Part shown: one piece after another, positions 42,634-50,843 of the stretch
How the letters are laid out: the number at the start of each line of letters is the position of its first letter
How positions within the stretch are numbered: position 1 is the stretch's first letter
Source of the DNA: Bacillota bacterium
GTDB taxonomy: Bacteria > Bacillota > Clostridia > Clostridiales > Clostridiaceae
Direction: 5' to 3'
DNA: 54,724 nucleotides
Assembly (NCBI GenBank): GCA_021781745.1
Contig: JAJXWH010000036.1
Location: forward strand, 1 to 54,724
Notes under the pieces: generated by a model
The model's input: only the letters and a program-made list of their open reading frames with translations
The model's database searches: none
Told to the model about the DNA's origin: nothing
Made by a program: the position numbers and the translations under genes

Positions 42634-43416
42634 TTATAACATACTAATAATAATTCCTGTGCTTTTATCAACGTAATACCATCCTGCTGTTGCATTGTGT
42701 GTTCCTCCATCTTTATCTGATACAACATCATAACAATGAACTATGTATACATTGTCTTTTTCCGAATCAGTATTTTGTTCAACTTTGATTGAGCCAGGTA
42801 CATATTTTTTGTTTTCTATTAGATAATTTTTAACATTCTGCTCTGCTTGGTCGCTTGTAATTATATTGGTTTTATTACCTTCTCCTAAATATGTTACTGA
42901 AAAATCTTCAGAAATTTTATATACTTTACAATCTATAGGATCATAGAAATAATAATAAGTTTTATTCCCATAATCGTCTTCTGACGAAAAAACAATTAAT
43001 CTTCTATCTTGTACCCCGTAATTATAGAAGCTTGTGCCTTCTTTAGTATAAGCTTGTCCTGCGTATTTAATATTTAATCCACCAGAAAAAGGCTTTACAA
43101 TATTATATGTTAATTGTATTTCGTTTGGAGTTGTTGCAGTAGTTTTAGAATCGTCTAAAGAACCATCCTCGCACATATAATACCATTTTTCTTGGTCTTG
43201 TATCCATCCGGTAATCATATTTCCACTTTTATTAAAATAATACCAATTGGTACCGTCCAAAAACCAACCAGTTTTAAGTGTTCCGTTCTCGGTATATGTC
43301 CAATTACCATTGCTATTTTTTTGCCATGCTCCTGCATATGCGTTTGTTGTTAATCCAGTCCCAACTAATCCTAAAGTTAATACAAAACTTAAAATACGTT
43401 TTCTGATTTTTTTCAT
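42634..43416 (-). CDS. Secreted protein with choline-binding-type repeats
   Basis: 260 aa. Signal peptide (KKIRKRILSFVLTLGLVGTG, cleavage near TNAYA-GAW). Two aromatic repeats follow, GWFLDGTNWYYFNKSGNMIT and GWIQDQEKWYYMCEDGSL, of the choline-binding/cell-wall-binding 1 type. A C-terminal domain of about 160 residues, with conserved-looking strands, is not recognised. It is likely exported and attached to the cell wall. It follows the TM2 gene by 16 bp, so the two form an accessory pair. AGAGGG ribosome-binding site. Confidence 0.85.
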   Translation of the reverse strand: MKKIRKRILSFVLTLGLVGTGLTTNAYAGAWQKNSNGNWTYTENGTLKTGWFLDGTNWYYFNKSGNMITGWIQDQEKWYYMCEDGSLDDSKTTATTPNEIQLTYNIVKPFSGGLNIKYAGQAYTKEGTSFYNYGVQDRRLIVFSSEDDYGNKTYYYFYDPIDCKVYKISEDFSVTYLGEGNKTNIITSDQAEQNVKNYLIENKKYVPGSIKVEQNTDSEKDNVYIVHCYDVVSDKDGGTHNATAGWYYVDKSTGIIISML

Positions 43417-43432
43417 AATTTTACCCTCTTTC

Positions 43433-43864
43433 TTATATTAGCTGATTTCCATTTGAATCTTTAATAACATTACAAAGAATTAATATGAATTCTATTAAAG
43501 CCCATATGCCAGTTATAAACCAAGTAATTCCAAATGTCAGAAACCCTAAAACAAACAACACTACAAAGGTTATCCCCACCCCAGTATATCCAAGATAAAA
43601 TCTATGTATGCCAAGTCCTCCTAAAAAGAAAGCGAATAATGCTGCTGCCATTTTTGTTTTAGAACTTGTATTATTTACAACATTGTTAACTTGTACTCGT
43701 TTTAAAGATATCCCACAATTTAAACACACTTCTGCCTGATGGTTAGAAATAACTTTTCCACATTCCGGACAATAGTTATTACCTTTATTCCTTTCTACTC
43801 CACATTTAACACATATGACAGCCTTATCAGAAGAATATTCTTCTCCGCATTCTCTGCAATACAT
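43433..43864 (-). CDS. Double zinc-ribbon and TM2-domain membrane protein
   Basis: 143 aa. Two or three zinc-ribbon Cys pairs (YCRECGEE, VICVKCGVERN, YCPECGKVI, VCLNCGISL), then a TM2 domain of two membrane helices: KTKMAAALFAFFLGGLGIHR, FYLGYTGVGITFVVLFVLGF, GITWFITGIWALIEFI. Soluble Zn ribbons face the cytosol. Function of bacterial TM2 proteins is unknown. Placed upstream of the secreted repeat protein. Confidence 0.88.
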   Translation of the reverse strand: MYCRECGEEYSSDKAVICVKCGVERNKGNNYCPECGKVISNHQAEVCLNCGISLKRVQVNNVVNNTSSKTKMAAALFAFFLGGLGIHRFYLGYTGVGITFVVLFVLGFLTFGITWFITGIWALIEFILILCNVIKDSNGNQLI

Positions 43865-44013
43865 AATTTACATTTCCCCCTTTATACTTATTGTTTTTTA
43901 TTTTATATCAATTTTTATCCTCTAATAGATAATTTTTAACATTATAACATAATTGTATAACATATATATTTTTTGTCAAATATATCATGTAAAGATAATT
44001 TTATGAGGTAAAC

Positions 44014-44103
44014 ATGAAACAGAGTTTTGTAAAAATAAATGTAATTGTAATTCTATTTGCATTAACTATTAGTTCATTGTATATTTTCTCAGCGATCTGT
44101 TAA
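44014..44103 (+). CDS. 29-residue hydrophobic membrane peptide
   Basis: 29 codons, ATG with GAGG 5 nt upstream. The sequence MKQSFVKINVIVILFALTIS then SLYIFSAIC is one membrane helix with a basic N-terminus. It is followed by a strong terminator (44131-44178). It resembles type I toxin peptides (single-helix, ~30 aa) found on phages and plasmids, but no antisense RNA has been shown. It runs against the flanking minus-strand genes, which fits an independent unit. Confidence 0.5.
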   Translation: MKQSFVKINVIVILFALTISSLYIFSAIC

Positions 44104-44130
44104 CAATATTGAAGACATAACAACAAAATA

Positions 44131-44180
44131 AAAAAGAGATAGTATATTAAGTCACCCAACTAAATACTATCTCTTTTTTT
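44131..44180. terminator. Bidirectional terminator
   Basis: AAAAAGAGATAGTAT (44131-44145) pairs perfectly with ATACTATCTCTTTTT (44164-44178); A-run and T-run on either side. It ends both the small peptide gene and the ten-gene minus-strand unit. Confidence 0.88.
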
Positions 44181-44242
44181 ATTAATAATTTATATAATCA
44201 TTAGTGTTATTACTTTTACATCTACACCCTTTTTACAGCGTA

Positions 44243-44506
44243 TTACTCTTCACTCACTGGAATAATACTTACTTTTTTCTTTTTAAATTTATCTATATCA
44301 TATATTAGTTGTATTTTACCCGCTAGACTTCGCCTAGTTTCTGTTAATTCAATTTCTTTAGTTAATTCAATATCTATTATGTCACCTTTTTTATAAATAC
44401 CAGCATTTCCAAAGTGGCCCCCATAACGCCCCTTTGTACTTTTTTCTGCATATATAAAACTTTTAAAGTACTTATTATCTATTTTTATTGCATATTCTTG
44501 TACCAT
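44243..44506 (-). CDS. Hypothetical protein
   Basis: 87 aa, TTGGAGGGATATGA before ATG. Beta-rich and basic at the end (VQEYAIKIDNKYFKSFIYAE; IYDIDKFKKKKVSIIPVSEE). No motif recognised. Last gene of the minus-strand unit headed at 50693. Confidence 0.6.
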   Translation of the reverse strand: MVQEYAIKIDNKYFKSFIYAEKSTKGRYGGHFGNAGIYKKGDIIDIELTKEIELTETRRSLAGKIQLIYDIDKFKKKKVSIIPVSEE

Positions 44507-44555
44507 TCATATCCCTCCAATTTTAGTGTAGTGCAGTATAAAACTTATTATTTAA

Positions 44556-44870
44556 TTATTTTTCCACCCATTCATTTAAACATAGTTTAAATTTAGATGA
44601 ATCCTTAAGTATTTTCCCAGTTATATTACTATAAAATAAAGTGTTTAACACTTCTATAATTTCATATATAAAATAATATCCTTTAAGTTCCCTTTCAAAA
44701 TTACTCAACGGCGTTGCTTTTATCTGTTCTTTGTGTTCTTCAACAACCTCTCCTATATTAATAGTAATATAGCTACCTTTTTTTGTATCAATTATTTTAT
44801 CTAAGATTTGTTGAAAAGAATAATTTCCTTCCAAGTAAGTTTCTTTAGTTGTATATTGTTTTTCTGTCAT
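44556..44870 (-). CDS. Hypothetical protein
   Basis: 104 aa. Start overlaps the preceding gene's stop by 4 bp (ATGA), so translation is coupled; GGGGGG-like ribosome-binding site. Mixed helix and strand, no motif recognised (TTKETYLEGNYSFQQILDKI; GYYFIYEIIEVLNTLFYS). Part of the ten-gene unit. Confidence 0.6.
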   Translation of the reverse strand: MTEKQYTTKETYLEGNYSFQQILDKIIDTKKGSYITINIGEVVEEHKEQIKATPLSNFERELKGYYFIYEIIEVLNTLFYSNITGKILKDSSKFKLCLNEWVEK

Positions 44871-45127
44871 ATTTCTACCCCCCTTATAATTTCAAATACA
44901 ATTTTAGATTCCCAGTCTTTTTGGTTTTTAAGATGTTCAAAATCTTTTAAACCATCCCAATTCGTATTACTATCAAAAAAATCATATAAATCGCAATGTG
45001 AATGTTTTACTTTTCTGTTTAAATGTATAATCAATAAAGATAAGTCCTCCGCATTAATAATTATAAAATCTCTTATGATTTCATATTCAATTTTATTTTG
45101 ATCTAAATATTTTATTATTTCTTTCAT
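44867..45127 (-). CDS. Hypothetical protein
   Basis: 86 aa, TTGGAGGAATTAAA before the ATG. Short acidic protein (YLDQNKIEYEIIRDFIIINA; HCDLYDFFDSNTNWDGLKDF). No family recognised. Overlaps the next gene by 4 bp in a tight operon. Confidence 0.6.
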   Translation of the reverse strand: MKEIIKYLDQNKIEYEIIRDFIIINAEDLSLLIIHLNRKVKHSHCDLYDFFDSNTNWDGLKDFEHLKNQKDWESKIVFEIIRGVEI

Positions 45128-45142
45128 TTTAATTCCTCCAAT

Positions 45143-45338
45143 TTATTTATTTTTAGGTTCTCCATAAACTCTTCGCATAGCATCTTTAGTTATAAGCCAC
45201 ACTTTTCCACTCTTACTATAATCTACACCTTCTATAAGTTTATTTGTAGTTGCCATCTTTCTTAAAGTACTATCGGATAACCCCCATTTTTTCTGTAGCT
45301 TCTGCAAATGTCATTATTTCATTTAATATGTTATTCAT
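45143..45338 (-). pseudogene. Frameshifted small HTH-like (excisionase-type) gene
   Basis: From the ATG at 45338 the frame stops after 22 codons (MNNILNEIMTFAEATEKMGV then IR). A second frame continues WGLSDSTLRKMATTNKLIEG to AMRRVYGEPKNK and stops at 45145. Joined at the A6 run next to ATGGGGG (skipping one A), they would read EATEKWGLSDSTLRKM, a normal HTH/excisionase-like domain of about 64 aa. One extra A in the homopolymer thus breaks the gene, or a ribosomal frameshift rescues it. Start overlaps the parB-like stop. Confidence 0.6.
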
Positions 45339-45984
45339 TTGTATTTCCCCCATAGTTCCTTGTTTCAAATTCTTCCCACGATTTACTAAAAGTATGATTT
45401 TGAAAAGCATCTTTTAATCCTGTTATTTGTTTAAGCCTTATAACTTCATCAAGCTCCATACCTAATTTTTTGCATATTTCTTCTTCATTCCAACCTTGTC
45501 TAGTTAAATCTAATACTATATCGCTCATACTTCTTATTTGATGTGTTCCTCTTGCCCTATTGTGTCTTATTGTACTACCTATCCGTTCATCTAATGGTTT
45601 ATCTAATACAACTAAAGGTAAATATCCATGTATTCTTTGTGATATATCTTTATATTCTTTTCCTATTCTATTTCTATGAAATCCGTCTACTACTTCATAA
45701 TTTCCATTTTCAAGTTTATAAGCTACTATAGGTTGAGTGTAACCATCTAATTTTATAGATGTATGAAGTAATTTCATTTCAGGTGTAGCAACTTTATTAG
45801 GATTATATTCATTTGCTTGTACATTGTCCGCTTTAATCCATCTTATGCAATCAACTGGTTCTATAAATGGTGATACATCCTTTAATGATGATCTAATTTT
45901 ATTCAGCATATCTACTTTTTCGCTCAATTCCAATTGTTCAATTTCTGATTTTAATTCCATTAATAATTCATCTATTCTATTCAT
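45331..45984 (-). CDS. ParB/Srx-superfamily protein, IbrB-like
   Basis: 217 aa, GAGGAG before ATG. After a helical N-terminus (RIDELLMELKSEIEQLELSE) comes the ParB-type domain: ADNVQANEYNPNKVATPE, NYEVVDGFHRNRIGKEY and TIRHNRARGTHQIR; then an HTH-like GWNEEEICKKLGMELDEVIR segment. This matches the IbrB branch of ParB proteins, which travel with IbrA-like PAPS reductases. ParB folds bind nucleotides (CTP in Spo0J) or act as nucleases; activity here is unknown. It overlaps the GNAT-like gene upstream by 8 bp. Confidence 0.85.
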   Translation of the reverse strand: MNRIDELLMELKSEIEQLELSEKVDMLNKIRSSLKDVSPFIEPVDCIRWIKADNVQANEYNPNKVATPEMKLLHTSIKLDGYTQPIVAYKLENGNYEVVDGFHRNRIGKEYKDISQRIHGYLPLVVLDKPLDERIGSTIRHNRARGTHQIRSMSDIVLDLTRQGWNEEEICKKLGMELDEVIRLKQITGLKDAFQNHTFSKSWEEFETRNYGGNTNE

Positions 45985-46381
45985 TTTTATTCTCCTCTTT
46001 TATTAAAAAACTATAATTAGCAGTTCTTTTATATTCTAAGAATCCATATTTCTCGAATAAATATTTTATTTTTGAATTTGAGGTTGCTGTATCTATCGGC
46101 TTGTTAACTTCTCTTAGCTCCTTGAATTTATATTTTAAAATATCTTCTAAATATTTTATATCATCTAAATAATAATCTGTGCTAAAGCATATTTTATTAC
46201 TGCTTTCTTCATATGAACTAAAAGCTTTTACTTCTCCATTTTCTAAAAATATGTGCCATACAGTATTATCTCTGTTGGTTAAGTAAGGTAATTCTTTTTT
46301 AAAGCTTGGTTCCGCAAAGAATTTTCCCATAATTGAATAAAATTCGCTTTTATTATAATTATCTTTAAATACTTTAATCAC
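45977..46381 (-). CDS. GNAT-like small protein
   Basis: 134 aa from GTG 46381, preferred because AAGGAG lies 5 nt upstream; the open frame starts 15 nt earlier at an ATG that precedes that site. A GNAT-like pattern of strands and helices is seen: VWHIFLENGEVKAFSSYEES, then ATSNSKIKYLFEKYGFLEYK and SFLIKEE at the end. The usual acetyl-CoA pyrophosphate loop is not clear, so enzyme activity is doubtful. Gene context (between the IbrA-like and IbrB-like genes) is conserved-looking but unverified here. Confidence 0.6.
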   Translation of the reverse strand: MIKVFKDNYNKSEFYSIMGKFFAEPSFKKELPYLTNRDNTVWHIFLENGEVKAFSSYEESSNKICFSTDYYLDDIKYLEDILKYKFKELREVNKPIDTATSNSKIKYLFEKYGFLEYKRTANYSFLIKEENKNE

Positions 46382-47687
46382 TATTTTCTCCTTCATTTAA
46401 TTTATTTGCTATTTCCTTTAATTTTTTACTATCAGTATCCTTAGCGTAGATTAGATTTTTATATTTTTTCTTTAATTCAAACATTCTTTCAACGTCTGAT
46501 TTTGTTTCTCCAAAAGATAATCTTCCCATCCAAAAATCATTTTTTTCTATTGCTCTTGCAATCCTTCTCCAACTGGCTACCTTTTTAGCACTTTCTAGTT
46601 TTTTGTCCGCTTCATCTTCTATGCTATCAAGATCTACACCTTCTTTATCCTCATACCATTGCATGAATGTTTTTATTTTATTGTAATAATGATCTCTTAA
46701 TTCCGGTGCATATATTCCAATGCTCTCTAATAAAAATACTGTGTATTGCTGCCATGTCATAGTATCAGGTTTTTCAGATTTTATATTTCCCAAAAGTGAG
46801 GTTCTGCAATAAATATTACCGAAATTTGCTCCATGTACTCTATTTAAAACTTTTTCCCATGTTTCAGACTCTAAACTTTTAAATTGGTCTAATCCTCTTC
46901 TTTGATCGTCTCCATAAGGTTGGCATAATCTTTGTTCATGTATACTCACACCATTTTTATACATTAGTTCATATATATTATTAAAGTGTAGATTTAACTT
47001 TGCTACTGCTCCCCAATCATCCTCTGTTTCCCAGTCATATAATGGATAAAAGTTGTATATATTAGTGCAATCTTTAAATTTTAATCTTGTAGTCCATCCA
47101 TAATTATTATATCTTTCCTTCCTTTCGCTTATAATAGTTCTAAATCTGTTAAGACTTTCATTACTTCTTATACCTACTCCACACGCTGTTAAACCTCCAT
47201 TTTTTTCATTGAACCACTTAGCAAACCACAATATAAACTCTTCAAACTCCATACCTCTATTAAACCAAGTCCATTCGCTTGGGTAATTGTCCTCATTCAC
47301 TATACATTTATGTTTTGGCATATCTCTTACCCATTTTTCTTTATCTTTTTTATCCCAACATATCCATTTAGGTTGAATTACTGACGTTGCATTTCTTAGG
47401 CTCAAAGGTAATGAACACCAGTAAAAGTCTTCACATACATCCTTTATGGCTTCTCTTAAGACTTCTATATGTTCAATAGTAGCTTTATATTGTGCTTCTA
47501 AATCTATGTATAATACAGAAAACTTCTTATTCAGCTTTCTTGCTACCATTGCAGCTAATTGAACCATAATAGAACTATCTTTTCCACCACTGACACTAAA
47601 GTAAACATTATCAAACTTATTGAAAATTATATCGTATCTCTCAAAAGCTGCTGTTAAAACATCTTTATCATTATATACTTTAGGCAT
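46374..47687 (-). CDS. PAPS-reductase-family protein with DUF3440 C-terminus, IbrA-like
   Basis: 437 aa, GGAGGGATAAT before the ATG. PP-loop ATPase/sulfurtransferase domain: YFSVSGGKDSSIMVQLAA at residues about 27-44, WTWFNRGMEFEEFILWF, GVGIRSNESLNR, and NFYPLYDWETEDDW. The C-terminal third (WQQYTVFLLESIGIYAPELR; FWMGRLSFGETKSDVERMFE) is DUF3440. It is the partner of IbrB-type ParB proteins (IbrA/IbrB were described as activators of eib genes in E. coli). True PAPS reduction is unlikely without the catalytic Cys setting; nucleotide or nucleic-acid modification is a hypothesis. Confidence 0.88.
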   Translation of the reverse strand: MPKVYNDKDVLTAAFERYDIIFNKFDNVYFSVSGGKDSSIMVQLAAMVARKLNKKFSVLYIDLEAQYKATIEHIEVLREAIKDVCEDFYWCSLPLSLRNATSVIQPKWICWDKKDKEKWVRDMPKHKCIVNEDNYPSEWTWFNRGMEFEEFILWFAKWFNEKNGGLTACGVGIRSNESLNRFRTIISERKERYNNYGWTTRLKFKDCTNIYNFYPLYDWETEDDWGAVAKLNLHFNNIYELMYKNGVSIHEQRLCQPYGDDQRRGLDQFKSLESETWEKVLNRVHGANFGNIYCRTSLLGNIKSEKPDTMTWQQYTVFLLESIGIYAPELRDHYYNKIKTFMQWYEDKEGVDLDSIEDEADKKLESAKKVASWRRIARAIEKNDFWMGRLSFGETKSDVERMFELKKKYKNLIYAKDTDSKKLKEIANKLNEGENSD

Positions 47688-47688
47688 A

Positions 47689-49134
47689 TTATCCCTCCTT
47701 TAAATCTTCCTTATCTAAAGCTATCATCTTTTTATTATATTTCTTTCCTCTAAAATCTCTTTTAGTAATCCAGCTTATTAATTCGTTTTTATCTTTTAAT
47801 CTTTCTAATTCACTTTTAAAACTATCTACTAAATTTTCTTTTCTATTTAAGCAATCTATAATCCTTTCATCTAATGTATAAGCTGCACATATATCAATTA
47901 TATGCACATTATTATTTTGCCCTATCCTGTGGACTCTATCTTCACTTTGTGATCTAGTTCCGTAATCCCAATCATTAGTATAATAGATTATGTAAGAACA
48001 AAATTGAAGATTTAAGCCATATGCCCCACATTGCTTATTTGCTACTAAAAATCTAGCATTATTTATAAAATTATCTAAATTTTGTTGCCTTTTCTTTTGA
48101 CTTAATTCTCCATCAAATTTTACCGCTGTACCTTCTCCATAATCTTCATTTAAGATTTGGGTTATATCTTCTATTTCTTGTGTATATTTGCAAAATATAA
48201 TCACTTTTTCATCAGATATATTGCTTAAAGTATTTAGTAAAGTTTCAATCCTTGGGTTTTCTCTTGGATTTTTAAAGAAATTAGTTCTAGTTAAATTCTT
48301 TTTACTTGTGTTAACTCTAAAACCAGTAATTACATTTTGTAAACCATTAAAAAGTCTATATATAGTATTAGGCTCTAATTCATCAAGTTCGAACATTAAA
48401 TCATCTGCAACTTGATCGTAATGTTCTATTTGCTCATGTGTTAGCCTATAATATTCAGTTTCATAAGTTTTCTTTGGTAAATCTAAGTATTCTGACTTTT
48501 TGACTTGGTAACTATAAGGTGCAATCTTTTCAGTTAAATAGTCAGTATTTAAACATTTTCTTATTCTCCCAGTATCATCATATTCTAAATGGTTAGCCGA
48601 AAAACTCCAAAAGCTTTTATACCCTAATACTCTCCAATCTAATACATACCATTGTGAATATAGATCAGCTTCATTTCTTGTAATTGGAGTACCATTTAAT
48701 ATCATTTTATAAGTACATTTTTCAGCTAATCGAATAATATTTTGTGTCCTTTTTGCCTTATGATTTTTAACTAGGTTACTTTCGTCTGCTATTAGGTAAC
48801 AATTATATTTCTCAACTAGCTTTAATAAGTCCATATTAGCCTTTATGCTGCTAGATAAAGTTTCTATTCCACATATAGTAATTAACTCTTCCTGTTCTTC
48901 CCCTGTATGTTTTATAATATCTCTTCTAAGATTTTCTTTTACACTGCAAGGGCATAACCAAATAACATGATTAATTTTACCTTTATCTAATCTTATTTTT
49001 ATAAGTTCTAAAGCTGTTCTAGTTTTTCCTGTGCCTTGCTCAAGATATAACGCGGAAATCTTAATTTTCTTTAGTTTTTCAACTGCTTTTTTCTGATGTT
49101 CTAATAATTCAGTAATTAAATTCAATTTAATCAT
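47689..49134 (-). CDS. SNF2-type superfamily II helicase/ATPase (phage type)
   Basis: 481 aa. Motif I LYLEQGTGKTRTALELI, motif II LIADESNLVKN (DESN in place of DEAH), motif III ILNGTPITRNEADLYSQWY, motif V/VI YYTNDWDYGTRSQSEDRVHR then IGQNNNVHIID. This is the short SNF2-like helicase of phages and plasmids, an ATP-driven DNA translocase without nuclease domain. It overlaps the upstream 395-aa gene by 8 bp and the IbrA-like gene starts 1 bp after its stop. Confidence 0.9.
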   Translation of the reverse strand: MIKLNLITELLEHQKKAVEKLKKIKISALYLEQGTGKTRTALELIKIRLDKGKINHVIWLCPCSVKENLRRDIIKHTGEEQEELITICGIETLSSSIKANMDLLKLVEKYNCYLIADESNLVKNHKAKRTQNIIRLAEKCTYKMILNGTPITRNEADLYSQWYVLDWRVLGYKSFWSFSANHLEYDDTGRIRKCLNTDYLTEKIAPYSYQVKKSEYLDLPKKTYETEYYRLTHEQIEHYDQVADDLMFELDELEPNTIYRLFNGLQNVITGFRVNTSKKNLTRTNFFKNPRENPRIETLLNTLSNISDEKVIIFCKYTQEIEDITQILNEDYGEGTAVKFDGELSQKKRQQNLDNFINNARFLVANKQCGAYGLNLQFCSYIIYYTNDWDYGTRSQSEDRVHRIGQNNNVHIIDICAAYTLDERIIDCLNRKENLVDSFKSELERLKDKNELISWITKRDFRGKKYNKKMIALDKEDLKEG

Positions 49135-50314
49135 CTTCCCTTAAATCATCTAATATCTCTCTGCTAGAATTTAATATATTTTGAAGTCCATCTTCTTTTA
49201 TATTATCTTTTGTCTTAATTGGTTCTACTTTAGGGATGTTTGCTAGTTCAGTTTTATACTGCTCTATATAACTTAAAGCTTCTTCTGTAAATTTACATTT
49301 GTATAACTCTGCAAACTCTTTAACTTCTTCATGATGTGAAATATCAACTATTACTGATTTGATTTCACTTTTCCATTTTGAAGTTTTTATTTTTCTAGCT
49401 GCATCATACATATAATCATTCTTATCGTACCATCTTATAGCAAGCTTTTTACTGTCTTTATCGTATTTAATCCATCTTTCACACTCTAATTCATAAGCTC
49501 CATTTACTGCCTTTTCTCTTATTTCTTCATCTAATATACAAATATTAAATCCGGCATTTAAAAGTTTATTCCCAAGTTCTGCTGCTCTATCTATATATAA
49601 ACCAGTTAACTCGCTTAATTTTCTTTCCCACTTTGTTTCCTCCCATTTTAAATTAAGATTTTTAACTATATCTCTGAAAGTATCATTCTTTTCGTATTTA
49701 GCTGTTATCTTTTCTTTAGTTGCACCAATTTGAACTATTCCAATAAATTTAACTTCTTTTGGAGCAATGGTACCTTCTTGGATAACCTCTTTCATTTGTA
49801 CTTTTTCTTTTTCTAATAACTTATTAGTCCTAATTTCTGAAAACAGGTCAATTAACAAAATAGTTTTTTTACTTCTATTATCTATATACCATTTAGCTTC
49901 TGTCTTATGTTGAATCATGTAATCTACAATCTCATTAATATTAGATATAAAATCTTTTATTGTAATATCTTTATATTGATATCTAAAATACTCTTCTGAA
50001 TTATAGTCTAATCTTTTATCTTTTAGTATTTTATCAATTTCCTTTTGTAACTTTTCTATAAGTTCAACTCTTATAGTGTTTGCCCATGTTATTTGCTTTT
50101 CTGTTCCTGTTAAGTTTGGCAATTCCATTTCTTTAGCAGCTGCTAAAGCTTCTTTATTTTTTCTTTCATTTTCTTCTTCTAAATGCTTTAAATAACATTC
50201 TTCACACATTCCACTAAATCTTTTATCTGCTTTCCATTGTCTATCTTTAGTAGGTCCTATTATATTAACTCTTCCTTCGTGTCCGCAACTAAAAGTTCCA
50301 TAATACCAAGCCAT
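49127..50314 (-). CDS. Zinc-ribbon hypothetical phage protein
   Basis: 395 aa, AGGAAGGGGAAC before ATG. N-terminal zinc ribbon with Cys in FSCGHEGR and MCEECYLKH (one His also available). Then charged helices, with a conserved-looking block ELPNLTGTEKQITWANTIRV. A C-terminal helical domain has repeated acidic and basic clusters. Not recognised as an enzyme. Its overlap with the helicase gene suggests the two products work together, perhaps as a DNA-binding adaptor (inference). Confidence 0.75.
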   Translation of the reverse strand: MAWYYGTFSCGHEGRVNIIGPTKDRQWKADKRFSGMCEECYLKHLEEENERKNKEALAAAKEMELPNLTGTEKQITWANTIRVELIEKLQKEIDKILKDKRLDYNSEEYFRYQYKDITIKDFISNINEIVDYMIQHKTEAKWYIDNRSKKTILLIDLFSEIRTNKLLEKEKVQMKEVIQEGTIAPKEVKFIGIVQIGATKEKITAKYEKNDTFRDIVKNLNLKWEETKWERKLSELTGLYIDRAAELGNKLLNAGFNICILDEEIREKAVNGAYELECERWIKYDKDSKKLAIRWYDKNDYMYDAARKIKTSKWKSEIKSVIVDISHHEEVKEFAELYKCKFTEEALSYIEQYKTELANIPKVEPIKTKDNIKEDGLQNILNSSREILDDLREDD

Positions 50315-50357
50315 GTTCCCCTTCCTTTAGTTAGGTGAGATTTACTAACCTATTATG

Positions 50358-50693
50358 TTAAATATCTATATCTGTTATTTTTATACAATCCCATTTTAAT
50401 AAATTATCATAGTTTTTAAAAACTTCATCATCAATATTTGAATGCCCATCTTTAATGAGTTTTCCTATTTTATTTAAATTTGTAATCAGTATTTCAGTTC
50501 TGTTTTCTTCTAAATTATATATTGTTGTTTCAATTGTAAAATCGAATTCGCAATCTCCATATACACAATTTATTCTTGCACGTTCTCCTGTATGTAACCA
50601 TAAGGTGAATTCCATGCTATCATTAAATTTTTCTTTGTTGACTCTGTATAATTCTCTTTCATATTGGTCTAAATAATCTCTTAATTTAATCAT
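50358..50693 (-). CDS. Hypothetical protein, first gene of the minus-strand unit
   Basis: 111 aa, AGAGAGGTAATAAA before the ATG. Helix then strands (LRDYLDQYERELYRVNKEKF; SMEFTLWLHTGERARINCVY; FDFTIETTIYNLEENRTEIL). No family recognised. It sits 40 bp downstream of the unit's promoter and 43 bp before the zinc-ribbon gene. Confidence 0.65.
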   Translation of the reverse strand: MIKLRDYLDQYERELYRVNKEKFNDSMEFTLWLHTGERARINCVYGDCEFDFTIETTIYNLEENRTEILITNLNKIGKLIKDGHSNIDDEVFKNYDNLLKWDCIKITDIDI

Positions 50694-50727
50694 TTTATTA
50701 CCTCTCTTTCATTTATCTTATATTATA

Positions 50728-50755
50728 ATTATATCACTAAGACGTGAATTGTAAA
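50728..50755 (-). promoter_or_regulatory. Promoter of the IbrAB/SNF2 unit
   Basis: On the minus strand TTTACA (50755-50750), 16-bp spacer, TATAAT (50733-50728). It lies between the amidase terminator (50791-50828) and the first gene, so the ten-gene unit is transcribed apart from the late genes. Confidence 0.6.
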
Positions 50756-50790
50756 CACTTTTTTCCTGTTTTCGTGATTTAATTTTCGAC

Positions 50791-50828
50791 AAAAAAATAA
50801 AGGGTACAGGACTAACTCCCATACCCTT
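50791..50828 (-). terminator. Terminator after the amidase
   Basis: AAGGGTA (50800-50806) pairs with TACCCTT (50822-50828); on the minus strand a T7 run follows. It closes the late lysis module. Confidence 0.75.
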
Positions 50829-50843
50829 AAAATCTAACTTAAT

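Noticed and set aside
44243..50693. Dnd or Ssp DNA phosphorothioation system
   Set aside because: Only a PP-loop protein is shared. DndB/DndD/DndE or SspB/SspD/SspE-type partners are missing, and the PP-loop protein has DUF3440, which points to IbrA.
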